Source: an uncultured Ruminococcus sp. (GTDB taxonomy: Bacteria > Bacillota > Clostridia > Oscillospirales > Acutalibacteraceae). From it: a stretch of DNA of 10,049 nt. Positions 1-6,781 of this stretch are shown here, in pieces. Within the stretch, counting starts at the first letter, position 1; each line of letters opens with the position of its first letter. The notes beneath the pieces are model-generated. The model worked only from the letters and a program-made list of their open reading frames with translations. It had not been told where the DNA came from and ran no database searches. Location of the stretch: contig CACYDY010000129.1 in assembly GCA_902773245.1 (NCBI GenBank), forward strand, positions 1 through 10,049. The letters run 5' to 3'. The position numbers were made by a program, and so were the translations under genes.

Positions 1-42
1 ACGGCGAAACACCTTAGCGTTCAGCCCTTTGCAAGGGGTGAA

Positions 43-73
43 TTCCCAAACAGTCCGGTGGACTGTTTGGGAA
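43..73. repeat. Perfect 14-bp hairpin, dispersed-repeat type
   Basis: The arm TTCCCAAACAGTCC (43-56) is followed by the loop GGT and the exact complementary arm (60-73). No T-run follows on either strand, so it is unlikely to be an intrinsic terminator. Together with the next hairpin, one base away, it looks like a repetitive intergenic palindrome module. Its presence elsewhere in the genome is inferred, not seen. Confidence 0.7.
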
Positions 74-74
74 G

Positions 75-103
75 AGGGGACGCTTTGGCAAAAAGCGTCC
101 CCT
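75..103. repeat. 12-bp hairpin adjacent to the first
   Basis: The arm AGGGGACGCTTT (75-86) and its exact complement (92-103) enclose the 5-nt loop GGCAA. The right arm is followed by A-rich, not T-rich, sequence on the + strand, and on the - strand it is followed by CTTCCC, so terminator function is not supported in either direction. The paired arrangement with 43-73 suggests a composite palindromic repeat. A weaker 5-bp CCCTT/AAGGG hairpin lies just upstream at 25-37. Confidence 0.7.
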
Positions 104-136
104 AAAAAACAAAGTTAGGGTTTATAAAAACTCTGA

Positions 137-167
137 TTGAGCAAAAATTAATGTAGTTTACTATAAT
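137..167 (+). promoter_or_regulatory. Candidate sigma-A promoter for metG
   Basis: A perfect TATAAT sits at 162-167, with TTGAGC at 137-142 as the best -35 box. The 19-nt spacer is longer than the usual 17, so the -10 box carries most of the support. The predicted transcript starts near 174 and would have a leader of about 115 nt before metG. Confidence 0.5.
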
Positions 168-207
168 TTGCTATATCTTTCGGCGGCTAACAAAAATAAT
201 AAATGAC

Positions 208-259
208 GTCAAAGCCGGCTTTTGACTTAAGGATATGTGTATTTGCCAATTTTCCTTAA
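208..259 (+). promoter_or_regulatory. Two consecutive hairpins in the metG leader
   Basis: GTCAAA (208-213) pairs with TTTGAC (221-226) around the palindrome GCCGGC, leaving one T unpaired. It is directly followed by TTAAGGA (227-233), which pairs with TCCTTAA (253-259) across a 19-nt loop. The metG ribosome site GGAGG (274-278) lies just after them. No T-box consensus (AGGGTGGNACCGCG type) or S-box core is visible, so any regulatory role is unassigned. The structures could simply be leader folding. Confidence 0.35.
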
Positions 260-290
260 AGAAAACACAAACAGGAGGAATTAATCATTT

Positions 291-2243
291 ATGAGCAAGG
301 GTAAATTTTATATTACCACACCGATTTACTATCCGTCGGGAAATCCGCATATAGGTCACTGCTATACAACGGTTGCCTGCGATTCGATAGCACGCTACAA
401 GCGTATGCAGGGCTATGACGTAATGTTTCTCACGGGTACAGACGAGCATGGCTTGAAAATCGAACAGAAAGCCCGGGAGCGTGGTATCACACCAAAGCAA
501 TACGTTGATGAGATCGTTGAAATATTCAAAAATCTTTGGAAATATATGAATGTCGATTTTGACAGATATATCAGAACTACAGACGATTATCACATTGAAA
601 GCGTTCAGAAAATATTCAAAGAGCTTTATGACAAGGGATATATCTATAAGGGCGAGTACAGCGGAAATTACTGCACACCGTGTGAAAGCTTTTGGACTGA
701 TTCGCAGCTTGTTGACGGAAAATGTCCCGAGTGCGGACGTGATGTAAAGCAGGCGAAAGAGGAGGCTTATTTTTTCAAAATGGCGCCGTTTGCGCAGCGT
801 CTTGAGAAGCTTCTGACAGAAACAGATTACCTGCAGCCGAAAACAAGAGCGACCGAGCTTGTTAATAATTTCATAAAACCCGGACTCGAAGACCTGTGCG
901 TTTCGAGAACAACCTTCAAGTGGGGTATCCCGGTGCCGTTCGACGAGGGTCACGTGGTTTATGTGTGGGTTGACGCATTGTCAAACTATATCTCGGCTTT
1001 GGGATATGAAAACGAAAAGTATGATGATTATGACAAATTCTGGCCCGCAGATGTTCACATGGTAGCAAAGGATATCATGAGATTCCATGCTATTACATGG
1101 CCGGCAATTCTGATGGCGCTCGATCTTCCGCTTCCGAAACATCTCGCCGTTCACGGCTGGATCACGTTCAACGGTCAGAAAATGAGCAAATCTCTCGGAA
1201 ATGTTGTAGATCCGTTTGTTCTCGGAGAAAGATACGGCGCAGACGCAATTCGTTATCACATTCTCAGAGAAATGGCTCTCGGTTCGGACAGTTCATTCTC
1301 AAACGAAATCATGATCAACAGAATAAATACCGACCTGGCAAACGGACTCGGAAATCTTGTTTCAAGAACGGTCGCAATGGTTGAAAAATATTTCGGCGGT
1401 ACTCTCCCCGAAAACAAGGAACACGGTGAATTTGACGACGATCTGATCGAAACGGCAGTATCTCTTCGCAGCAAGGTTGATGATTTTATTGACAAAACTC
1501 AGATCAACAATGCTCTTGCTGAAATATTTAAGGTTGTGTCACGCGCAAACAAATACATTGATGAAACCACGCCATGGGTTCTTGCCAAAGATGAGGCAAA
1601 CAAACCAAGACTTGCCGCAGTTCTTTATAATCTTCTTGACACAGTCAGAATAGTGTCGACTCTTCTTTCGGCTTTCATGCCGGGAACAATGCCCAAGGTC
1701 TGGGAGCAGATCGGAGCTGCAGATGAAGATGTCACTTATGAAAATGCCGACAAGTTCAATGTTCTTTCACAAACCGCTGCCGTTAAAAAGGGAGCCGCAC
1801 TGTTCCCGAGAATAGACGTTGAAAAAGAAATCGAGGAGCTTAACACTATCATCAGGGAAAATGCCGAAAAGGCACAGGCAAAGGAACAGGCTTCGTCACA
1901 GGAAAAGGCTGAAAGTCCTGCGCTTATAGGAATAGACGATTTTGCAAAGGTTTCACTCAGAGTTGCCAATGTGTTGAATTGTGAAAAAGTAAAGAAATCC
2001 AAAAAGCTTTTGAAATTCACACTTGACGACGGCGACGGAGAGAGAACGATCGTATCCGGTATCGCCGAGTATTACAAACCGGAAGAGCTTATCGGTCACA
2101 ATGTTATAATTGTTGATAATTTGAAGCCGGTTACTCTTTGTAAGGTGGAAAGCCAGGGTATGATCCTGTCGGCTGATTGTCCGAACGGCGAGATCAAGGT
2201 TATTCTTGTTGATAATATTCCGTTTGGCAGCAAATTGAGATAA
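291..2243 (+). CDS. metG: Methionyl-tRNA synthetase
   Basis: This class Ia aminoacyl-tRNA synthetase charges initiator and elongator tRNA-Met with methionine in the cytoplasm, using ATP. The 650-residue protein shows the HIGH signature as HIGH at residues 20-23 and KMSKS at 297-301. A single four-cysteine zinc knuckle (C128-x2-C131, C145-x2-C148) sits in the connective-peptide insertion. The anticodon-binding helical region covers roughly 340-500. A lysine/glutamate-rich linker at about 505-540 leads to a C-terminal OB-fold tRNA-binding domain of the Trbp111 type (about 544-650), which in this family usually supports dimerisation. The length is normal for the long Firmicutes form. The ATG at 291 is preceded by GGAGG at 274-278, 12 nt upstream, slightly wide. 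The gene has its own candidate promoter and a terminator right after the stop, so it is probably monocistronic. Confidence 0.98.
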   Translation: MSKGKFYITTPIYYPSGNPHIGHCYTTVACDSIARYKRMQGYDVMFLTGTDEHGLKIEQKARERGITPKQYVDEIVEIFKNLWKYMNVDFDRYIRTTDDYHIESVQKIFKELYDKGYIYKGEYSGNYCTPCESFWTDSQLVDGKCPECGRDVKQAKEEAYFFKMAPFAQRLEKLLTETDYLQPKTRATELVNNFIKPGLEDLCVSRTTFKWGIPVPFDEGHVVYVWVDALSNYISALGYENEKYDDYDKFWPADVHMVAKDIMRFHAITWPAILMALDLPLPKHLAVHGWITFNGQKMSKSLGNVVDPFVLGERYGADAIRYHILREMALGSDSSFSNEIMINRINTDLANGLGNLVSRTVAMVEKYFGGTLPENKEHGEFDDDLIETAVSLRSKVDDFIDKTQINNALAEIFKVVSRANKYIDETTPWVLAKDEANKPRLAAVLYNLLDTVRIVSTLLSAFMPGTMPKVWEQIGAADEDVTYENADKFNVLSQTAAVKKGAALFPRIDVEKEIEELNTIIRENAEKAQAKEQASSQEKAESPALIGIDDFAKVSLRVANVLNCEKVKKSKKLLKFTLDDGDGERTIVSGIAEYYKPEELIGHNVIIVDNLKPVTLCKVESQGMILSADCPNGEIKVILVDNIPFGSKLR

Positions 2244-2254
2244 TTATATAAAAA

Positions 2255-2290
2255 CCGCACGGGGCTTTAGAATGCTTTGTGCGGCTTTTT
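2255..2290 (+). terminator. Intrinsic terminator of metG
   Basis: CCGCACGGGGC (2255-2265) pairs with GCTTTGTGCGG (2274-2284), with three G-U pairs near the loop and an 8-nt loop. It is followed by C and five Ts (2286-2290). The stem begins 11 nt after the metG stop. The A-run before the stem can pair with the T-run, so it might also work for transcripts from the opposite strand. Confidence 0.85.
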
Positions 2291-2458
2291 GCATTTGGAT
2301 AAAGAAAATATTTTCGAAACAACATTAAAAAGACAAGTAAAATCAGATAACATTAAGTATAAATTTAACACTTTACTGCGCTCATTTTTCAAATTTATTA
2401 TCCGTTTTCTTAACCAAAATAATTTATCAAAAAATTTACAAAATTATTCCAAATATGA
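2291..2458. other. AT-rich intergenic stretch with an 8-bp inverted repeat
   Basis: This part of the 327-base gap between metG and the transpeptidase gene is strongly AT-rich and has no credible gene. AATAATTT (2418-2425) and AAATTATT (2441-2448) form an inverted repeat with a 15-nt spacer, ending 10 nt before the -35 box of the next promoter. It could be a regulator site or an A-tract upstream promoter element, but in such AT-rich DNA it could also be chance. Confidence 0.3.
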
Positions 2459-2487
2459 TTGAAATTCATTTTGTTTTGTGATATGCT
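2459..2487 (+). promoter_or_regulatory. Promoter of the L,D-transpeptidase gene
   Basis: TTGAAA (2459-2464) is followed after exactly 17 nt by TATGCT (2482-2487), with the extended -10 dinucleotide TG at 2479-2480. The predicted start near 2494 gives a leader of about 75 nt. The architecture matches the rimP promoter at 4105-4133, which suggests that both use the housekeeping sigma factor. Confidence 0.65.
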
Positions 2488-2570
2488 TATATACAGTTGA
2501 AAAAAGTAGTTTTTTGCGGTACGGTGTACTGAGCGTTAAGAATTGAGAACGGAGGATATACTGAAAAGTT

Positions 2571-4034
2571 ATGAAGAAGAAAAGAAAAAGAAATGCAAAG
2601 CGTTCCCAAAACAGATCATATGCAGGACTGATTGCATTTTTTGTGACGTTGGTTGTTGTAGTGGGAGCATACGGTTTTGTCGGTTTCTATTTTTCGCAGC
2701 ATTTTCTGCCTGGAACGACGTTGAACAGCTCCGACGTTTCACTTTTGAGTATTGACGAAGCAAAGCAGGAATTGGTTTCAAAATGTGAAAACTACAAGCT
2801 GACGCTGATCGAACAGGATTACACCAAAGAAACTATCGACGGTGAAGACATCGACTTCAAAGCCGAAATAGATCCGAGCTTTGACAATATTCTCGATCTG
2901 CAGTCGGGATTGATGTGGGCGATGTACCTTTTTGAGGACAAGAGTTATGTCATTGATGACGGAGTTATCAAGTATACTTATGACGAGGATAAGCTTATCG
3001 ATGTTATTGACGAGCTTGAATGTATCGATCCTCAGTATCCTATGGCTGCCAAAGACGCCGAGCTTATTTTTATGGACGGAGAGTTCAAGATAGTTCCCGA
3101 AAGTCTTGGAAATGTGGCGCACAGAGATGTTCTTATCAAAAAAATAAAAAAAGCTTTGAAGGATAACATTGATACCATTGATCTGAAAGAAGAAGATGTG
3201 TACGACAAACCGAAAATCTATTCAAACGACGAGGATCTTGCCGCTAAAAAGTCAGCCTGTGATGAAATTTCCGGCATGAGTATCACACTGAAATTCGGAA
3301 TGACGGAAGAAAACATAGATATTCAGACAATAGCAGGCTGGGTCAAAGCGGAGAAAGACAAAAACGGCAATTATGCGCTTAAAACAAATGACGAAAAGAT
3401 TGCAGAGTATGTAAAAACACTTGCGGAAAAGTATGATACATATGACAAGCCGAAGTCTTTTGTGTCGCATTCGGGAAATGTTATAGAACTGACTACGGGC
3501 GACTACGGCTGGATGCTCGATCAGGAAGAGTCCGTAAAGCTTTTGAAAGATATAGTGTTAAAGAAAAAAACGGTTACGGTTGATCTGACCGAGGGCACGG
3601 AAGAAAGCGTAAAATGGTGGATGAGAACAGGCGTGGGCTATGACGCAAACGGAAACGACTACTACGGAAATACTTACGCAGAGGTCAGCATTGCCGAGCA
3701 GCATATGTGGATGTATCAAAACGGTGAGATAGTCCTTGAAACCGACGTGGTTACGGGAAATCCCAACCTCGGAAACGATACCCCCGTGGGAGCGTTCAGA
3801 ATCCGTTACCACCAGCAGAATGCGATCCTCAGAGGACCGGGCTATGCAACTCCGGTTGCTTACTGGATGGTTTTTGCCGATGACGTAGGTTTCCATGACG
3901 CAACATGGCAGCCGTATTTCGGCGGTGAGCTGTATTACTACAACGGCTCGCACGGATGCGTTAATATGCCGCTTGATCAGGCGGGAAAGCTTTATGATCT
4001 TGTTTATGACAATATGCCGGTGTTTGTTTATTGA
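2571..4034 (+). CDS. Membrane-anchored L,D-transpeptidase (YkuD family)
   Basis: The protein probably makes 3-3 cross-links in peptidoglycan, or attaches groups to it, on the outer face of the membrane. The 487 residues start with a very basic stretch (residues 2-15) and one hydrophobic segment (about 18-41) that acts as a signal-anchor without an obvious cleavage site. Residues about 50-340 resemble the peptidoglycan-binding region (PG_binding_4 type) that precedes YkuD domains in Firmicutes, with an IVPE motif after residue 170 and a YGW motif at 312-314. The YkuD domain spans about 368-487 and holds the catalytic set: H442, then S460-H461-G462-C463 followed by VNMP, with C463 as nucleophile. 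The ATG at 2571 is the first possible start because an in-frame TGA lies at 2562. The ribosome site GGAGG (2551-2555) is 15 nt away, which is wide. No strong terminator follows the gene. Confidence 0.93.
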   Translation: MKKKRKRNAKRSQNRSYAGLIAFFVTLVVVVGAYGFVGFYFSQHFLPGTTLNSSDVSLLSIDEAKQELVSKCENYKLTLIEQDYTKETIDGEDIDFKAEIDPSFDNILDLQSGLMWAMYLFEDKSYVIDDGVIKYTYDEDKLIDVIDELECIDPQYPMAAKDAELIFMDGEFKIVPESLGNVAHRDVLIKKIKKALKDNIDTIDLKEEDVYDKPKIYSNDEDLAAKKSACDEISGMSITLKFGMTEENIDIQTIAGWVKAEKDKNGNYALKTNDEKIAEYVKTLAEKYDTYDKPKSFVSHSGNVIELTTGDYGWMLDQEESVKLLKDIVLKKKTVTVDLTEGTEESVKWWMRTGVGYDANGNDYYGNTYAEVSIAEQHMWMYQNGEIVLETDVVTGNPNLGNDTPVGAFRIRYHQQNAILRGPGYATPVAYWMVFADDVGFHDATWQPYFGGELYYYNGSHGCVNMPLDQAGKLYDLVYDNMPVFVY

Positions 4035-4104
4035 TGCCTGCGTTTTGGTTAATATTAAGCAAAATTTCATGTTTATGCGCTACAATGTTGTGAAAAAATA
4101 GTTC

Positions 4105-4133
4105 TTGAAAAATTCGTGAATATGTGGTAAAAT
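4105..4133 (+). promoter_or_regulatory. Promoter of the rimP-nusA-infB operon
   Basis: TTGAAA (4105-4110), a 17-nt spacer and TAAAAT (4128-4133), with the extended -10 dinucleotide TG at 4125-4126, make this the best-looking promoter in the window. Transcription should start near 4140, about 20 nt before the leader hairpin and 80 nt before the rimP start codon. Confidence 0.75.
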
Positions 4134-4158
4134 ATTATAGTAATAAATATTGTAAAGT

Positions 4159-4197
4159 AAGGAGTGGGTTGAAAAACGACCCGCTCCTTTATGTTTG
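4159..4197 (+). terminator. Terminator-like leader hairpin before rimP, possible NusA-responsive attenuator
   Basis: AAGGAGTGGGTTG (4159-4171) and CGACCCGCTCCTT (4177-4189) form a 13-bp stem with two G-U pairs and a five-A loop. The tail after the stem reads TATGTTTGC, so the U-tract is broken by A and G. The hairpin lies between the operon promoter and the rimP ribosome site, so it would act on operon transcripts and on read-through from the transpeptidase gene. No competing antiterminator stem is obvious. In Bacillus subtilis, as I recall, the nusA operon is autoregulated at a NusA-dependent leader terminator without antiterminator. Applying that here is inference. Confidence 0.6.
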
Positions 4198-4207
4198 CAA
4201 AGCGCTT

Positions 4208-4213
4208 AGGGGG
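4208..4213 (+). promoter_or_regulatory. Ribosome binding site that sets the rimP start
   Basis: AGGGGG lies 7 nt before the TTG at 4221, which is near-ideal spacing. It lies downstream of the in-frame ATG at 4191, whose only SD-like sequence (AAGGAG, 4159-4164) is 26 nt away and buried in a hairpin stem. This decides the start in favour of TTG. Confidence 0.8.
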
Positions 4214-4220
4214 AATTGCA

Positions 4221-4700
4221 TTGGCGAAGAAAAAAGGCGGAAATACCGTTGAAACGGTAACACAGCTCGTCAAACCGATCGTTGAAGGCTTTGGGCTTGA
4301 ACTGTGGGACGTGAGGTATGTTAAAGAAGGCGCCCAGTGGTATTTGAGAATTTTTATAGACAGCGAAAACGGTATATCGATCGACGACTGCGAGAAAGTC
4401 AGCCGCGCAATCGACGCTCCGCTCGACGAAGCCGACCCGATCGACGGCGAATACTGCTTGGAGGTATGTTCTCCCGGGATAGAGAGGGAGCTTGTCAAAG
4501 ATGAGCATTTCCTTGCGTATATCGGCGCCGATGTTATGGTTAAAATGATACGTCCGATAGAGGGTATCGGCAAGGAGTTTTGCGGAAAGCTGAAATCCTA
4601 TGAAAAAAATGAAATTACCATCGAAGATCACAGCGGTGAGAATGAAGTGACATTCGGCAAAAAAGACGCCGTTTATGTGAAGCTTGATGATTTTGACTGA
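4221..4700 (+). CDS. rimP: Ribosome maturation factor RimP
   Basis: RimP binds the small ribosomal subunit during assembly and is needed for efficient 30S maturation. The reading frame is open from an ATG at 4191, but I choose the TTG at 4221. It has a well-placed AGGGGG, and it yields MAKKKGG, which leads straight into the conserved N-terminal domain (VKPIVEGFGLELWDVRYVKEG). The upstream ATG would add ten residues coded just after a terminator-like stem. The 159-residue product shows the N-terminal alpha/beta domain to about residue 88, including the family signature LEVCSPGIERELVKDEHF, then the C-terminal SH3-like domain. The length is typical. It is the first gene of the operon, and nusA follows after 52 nt. 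The function is clear from the motif and the neighbour; only the start is uncertain. Confidence 0.94.
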   Translation: MAKKKGGNTVETVTQLVKPIVEGFGLELWDVRYVKEGAQWYLRIFIDSENGISIDDCEKVSRAIDAPLDEADPIDGEYCLEVCSPGIERELVKDEHFLAYIGADVMVKMIRPIEGIGKEFCGKLKSYEKNEITIEDHSGENEVTFGKKDAVYVKLDDFD

Positions 4701-4752
4701 TAATTATTACAAAATGAAAAGAGTTACCGAAGCGAAAGGATAGATCGGAAAA

Positions 4753-6048
4753 ATGAAAAAGAATGAACCTAAAAAAACCAATGATCTGGCGGAGATGTTC
4801 CTTGCAATGCAGGAACTTGAAAAAACAAAGGGTATTCCGGTTGACGCAATGCTCGAAAACATTAAAAAGTCTATCGAAAAAGCCTGCAAGAGCAATTACA
4901 ACAACGACGACGTGGTTTTTGCCATAGATATCAACAACGGCGTTTTCCAGGCATATATTCAGAAAACCGTTGTTGAAGAGGTTACGGATCCCGACAAGGA
5001 AGTTGACACAAAACAAGCAAGAGAAATCGACGTCAGAGCCGAGATAGGCAGCAAGGTGAGAATACCGGTCGATACAAAGAATCTCGGAAGAATTTCCGTT
5101 CAGAATGCAAGAAGCGTTATTCGTCAGGGAATCCGTGACAAGGAAAGAGAGATCACTCTCAACGAATTTAAAGAAAAGCTCCACGACATAGTGACTGCGG
5201 TTGTTGAGAATATTGACCCCACAACAGGCAATGCTACGATCAGAATAAACAAGTCCGTTGCAACCCTCACAAAGGCCGAACAGGTCGGTATTGACGATCT
5301 GAAAGAGGGAGATTCCGTCAAGGTTTATATTGCGGACATCAAGGAGCATGAGCCGGGCAAAAAGGGAAAGAACAAAGGGCCTCGCGCTATTATCAGCCGC
5401 ACAAGCGACGAGTTTGTAAAAAGACTTTTCGAGCTTGAAGTTCCCGAGATCTATGACGGCATTGTTGAGATCCACTCGATCGCAAGAGAAGCAGGTTCAA
5501 GAACAAAGCTTGCCGTTTCCAGCAAAAACTCGGATGTCGATTCCGTCGGAGCTTGTATCGGAGCAAGAGGCGTCAGAGTTGCAAAAATCGTTGAGGAGCT
5601 TGGCGGCGAAAAAATTGATATTATCGAATACAAAGAAAAACCCGAGGAGTTTATCGCTGCGTCGCTGTCGCCTGCAAATGTTCTGAAAGTGGAGATACTC
5701 GACGAGGAGAACAAAACCTGCAGAGTTACCGTTCCCGACAGTCAGCTTTCTCTTGCTATCGGAAACAGAGGTCAGAACGCAAGACTTGCCGCAAGACTCA
5801 CTCACTGGAAGGTTGACATCAGACCCGAAAGCGGATTCTACGGAGAAGATGAATCAAACGAAGACGAAAAGCTCATAGCAGACGAAGCTTCGATCGACGC
5901 CGAATCATCTGCCGAACTTGAAGAGGCAACTCTTGAGAGCGTTGAGGAAACCGCAATTACAAACACAGAGGACGAGGCTTCATCTTCGTTCGGCGCCGAT
6001 CAAGCCCCGGAGGAAAACAGCGAAGAAGAAATTCCGGTTTCGGAGTAA
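4753..6048 (+). CDS. nusA: Transcription termination/antitermination factor NusA
   Basis: NusA binds RNA polymerase and nascent RNA and modulates pausing, intrinsic termination and antitermination. The 431-residue protein has the N-terminal polymerase-binding domain (about 1-130), an S1 domain (about 133-205) and two KH domains with GXXG loops GARG (270-273) and GNRG (337-340). As is usual for Firmicutes, the C-terminal AR repeats of E. coli NusA are missing. Instead residues 361-431 form an acidic, low-complexity tail with 26 Asp/Glu and a single Lys. The ATG at 4753 has AAAGGA (4735-4740) 12 nt upstream. A later in-frame Met (residue 15) has no usable ribosome site at proper spacing. The gene is second in the operon, with 23 nt to the next start. 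The leader hairpin before rimP may be its own feedback site. Confidence 0.98.
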   Translation: MKKNEPKKTNDLAEMFLAMQELEKTKGIPVDAMLENIKKSIEKACKSNYNNDDVVFAIDINNGVFQAYIQKTVVEEVTDPDKEVDTKQAREIDVRAEIGSKVRIPVDTKNLGRISVQNARSVIRQGIRDKEREITLNEFKEKLHDIVTAVVENIDPTTGNATIRINKSVATLTKAEQVGIDDLKEGDSVKVYIADIKEHEPGKKGKNKGPRAIISRTSDEFVKRLFELEVPEIYDGIVEIHSIAREAGSRTKLAVSSKNSDVDSVGACIGARGVRVAKIVEELGGEKIDIIEYKEKPEEFIAASLSPANVLKVEILDEENKTCRVTVPDSQLSLAIGNRGQNARLAARLTHWKVDIRPESGFYGEDESNEDEKLIADEASIDAESSAELEEATLESVEETAITNTEDEASSSFGADQAPEENSEEEIPVSE

Positions 6049-6071
6049 TATTTGGGAAAGGCGGATAGACT

Positions 6072-6377
6072 GTGGTTAAAAAGAAAATTCCTTTGAGAAA
6101 ATGCACGGGCTGCGGTGAGATGAAGCCCAAAAAGGAATTGATTCGTGTTGTTAAAGCGCCCGATGTCAAAAACGACGACGGAACTGTTGCGGCTGCGGGA
6201 GATGTTTCGCTTGATCTCACAGGAAAAAAAGCGGGACGAGGAGCGTATGTCTGCAAAAATATTGCCTGCCTTGTTCAGGCGAGAAAAGCAAGACGCTTTG
6301 AACGCGCTTTTTCATGTAAAATTCCCGATGATGTTTATGACACCATGGAGAAGGAGCTGACTGCGAATGAACAGTAA
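6072..6377 (+). CDS. rnpM: YlxR-family RNA-binding protein (RNase P modulator RnpM)
   Basis: This 101-residue DUF448 protein is the small factor always found between nusA and infB in Firmicutes. Work in Bacillus subtilis linked it to binding of RNase P RNA, hence the newer name RnpM; the older symbol is ylxR. The family motifs are clear: PLRKCTGCGEMKPKKELIRV at 7-26, with C11 and C14, and GRGAYVC at 55-61, followed by C66 and a basic helix. The four cysteines are spaced so that metal binding is possible, but this is not established here. Between the motifs lies a somewhat long loop (about 29-50) rich in Asp, Gly and Ala. The start is GTG at 6072, with an AAAGGCGG-like site 7 nt upstream; no ATG upstream is in frame. 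Its end overlaps the start of ylxQ by 11 nt, which suggests translational coupling. Confidence 0.93.
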   Translation: MVKKKIPLRKCTGCGEMKPKKELIRVVKAPDVKNDDGTVAAAGDVSLDLTGKKAGRGAYVCKNIACLVQARKARRFERAFSCKIPDDVYDTMEKELTANEQ

Positions 6378-6690
6378 TGCGCTGGGCTTTTTGGGATTGA
6401 TACGCAGAGCGGGCAAGCTTACAATAGGCTGCGACCCGATCGTTGATTCCATGAAAAAAGGAACGGCAAAGCTTGTTTTAATGGCAAGTGATATCTCACC
6501 AAATACGAAAAAAACAATTCTGAGAAATTCCAAGGAATACGGTGTGCATACAATTATAGTAAAATGCAGCAAGGAAGAGCTTAGCTTTGCAGTCGGAAAA
6601 CTGGCTGCGGTCGTATCCGTTGATGATGAAGGGTTTGCCGAGGGCATTAAAAAGAAGCTTACCGATGATACAGTGATGACATCGATTTGA
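6367..6690 (+). CDS. ylxQ: L7Ae-family ribosomal-like protein YlxQ
   Basis: The 107-residue product belongs to the L7Ae/L30e/S12e/Gadd45 fold family, whose members bind kink-turn RNA. The bacterial member in this operon (YlxQ, also called RplGA) is thought to bind RNA, but its cellular target is not firmly known. The sequence shows the usual opening (ALGFLGLIRRAGKLTIGCDP), the strand/turn segment KLVLMASDISPNTKK and the HTIIVKCSKEELSFAVGK region typical of the fold. The ATG at 6367 lies inside the end of rnpM and has AAGGAG at 6351-6356, 10 nt upstream. A 91-nt gap with a hairpin separates it from infB. The length is normal for the family. Confidence 0.92.
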   Translation: MNSNALGFLGLIRRAGKLTIGCDPIVDSMKKGTAKLVLMASDISPNTKKTILRNSKEYGVHTIIVKCSKEELSFAVGKLAAVVSVDDEGFAEGIKKKLTDDTVMTSI

Positions 6691-6706
6691 ATAAAAAAGC
6701 GTTTGC

Positions 6707-6733
6707 CGCTTGATTACGATAGTATGTCAAGCG
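6707..6733 (+). other. Intercistronic hairpin between ylxQ and infB
   Basis: CGCTTGA (6707-6713) pairs with TCAAGCG (6727-6733) across a 13-nt loop. A competing 5-bp stem AAGCG/CGCTT overlaps its left arm. No T-run follows, so this is not a terminator. It may be an RNA processing or stability element, or simply unselected folding. The infB ribosome site follows 32 nt later. Confidence 0.3.
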
Positions 6734-6781
6734 TCCGAGCTTTTGAATCGATGACATTCGACGATAAGGAGGAATGACAAT

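Noticed and set aside
75..110. Intrinsic terminator at the upstream hairpins
   Set aside because: A-rich sequence, not T-rich, follows the stem on the + strand, and the - strand orientation has CTTCCC after it.
121..290. T-box or S-box riboswitch upstream of metG
   Set aside because: No AGGGTGGNACCGCG-like T-box sequence, no specifier-loop architecture and no terminator/antiterminator pair; the leader is also only about 115 nt.
285..953. 222-residue open frame on the - strand opposite metG
   Set aside because: It lies wholly opposite the certain metG coding region apart from a few bases and has no recognisable domain; a shadow frame.
2277..2462. 61-residue frame after metG
   Set aside because: It starts inside the metG terminator, lies in AT-rich DNA, is Asn/Lys/Phe-rich as random AT-rich DNA would be, and has no ribosome site.
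4714..4743. Nine-codon mini-ORF between rimP and nusA
   Set aside because: No ribosome binding site precedes the ATG, and short frames like this are common by chance.
4615..5475. 286-residue open frame on the - strand opposite rimP and nusA
   Set aside because: It is antisense to two certain genes and mirrors their codon pattern, with no family features despite its length.
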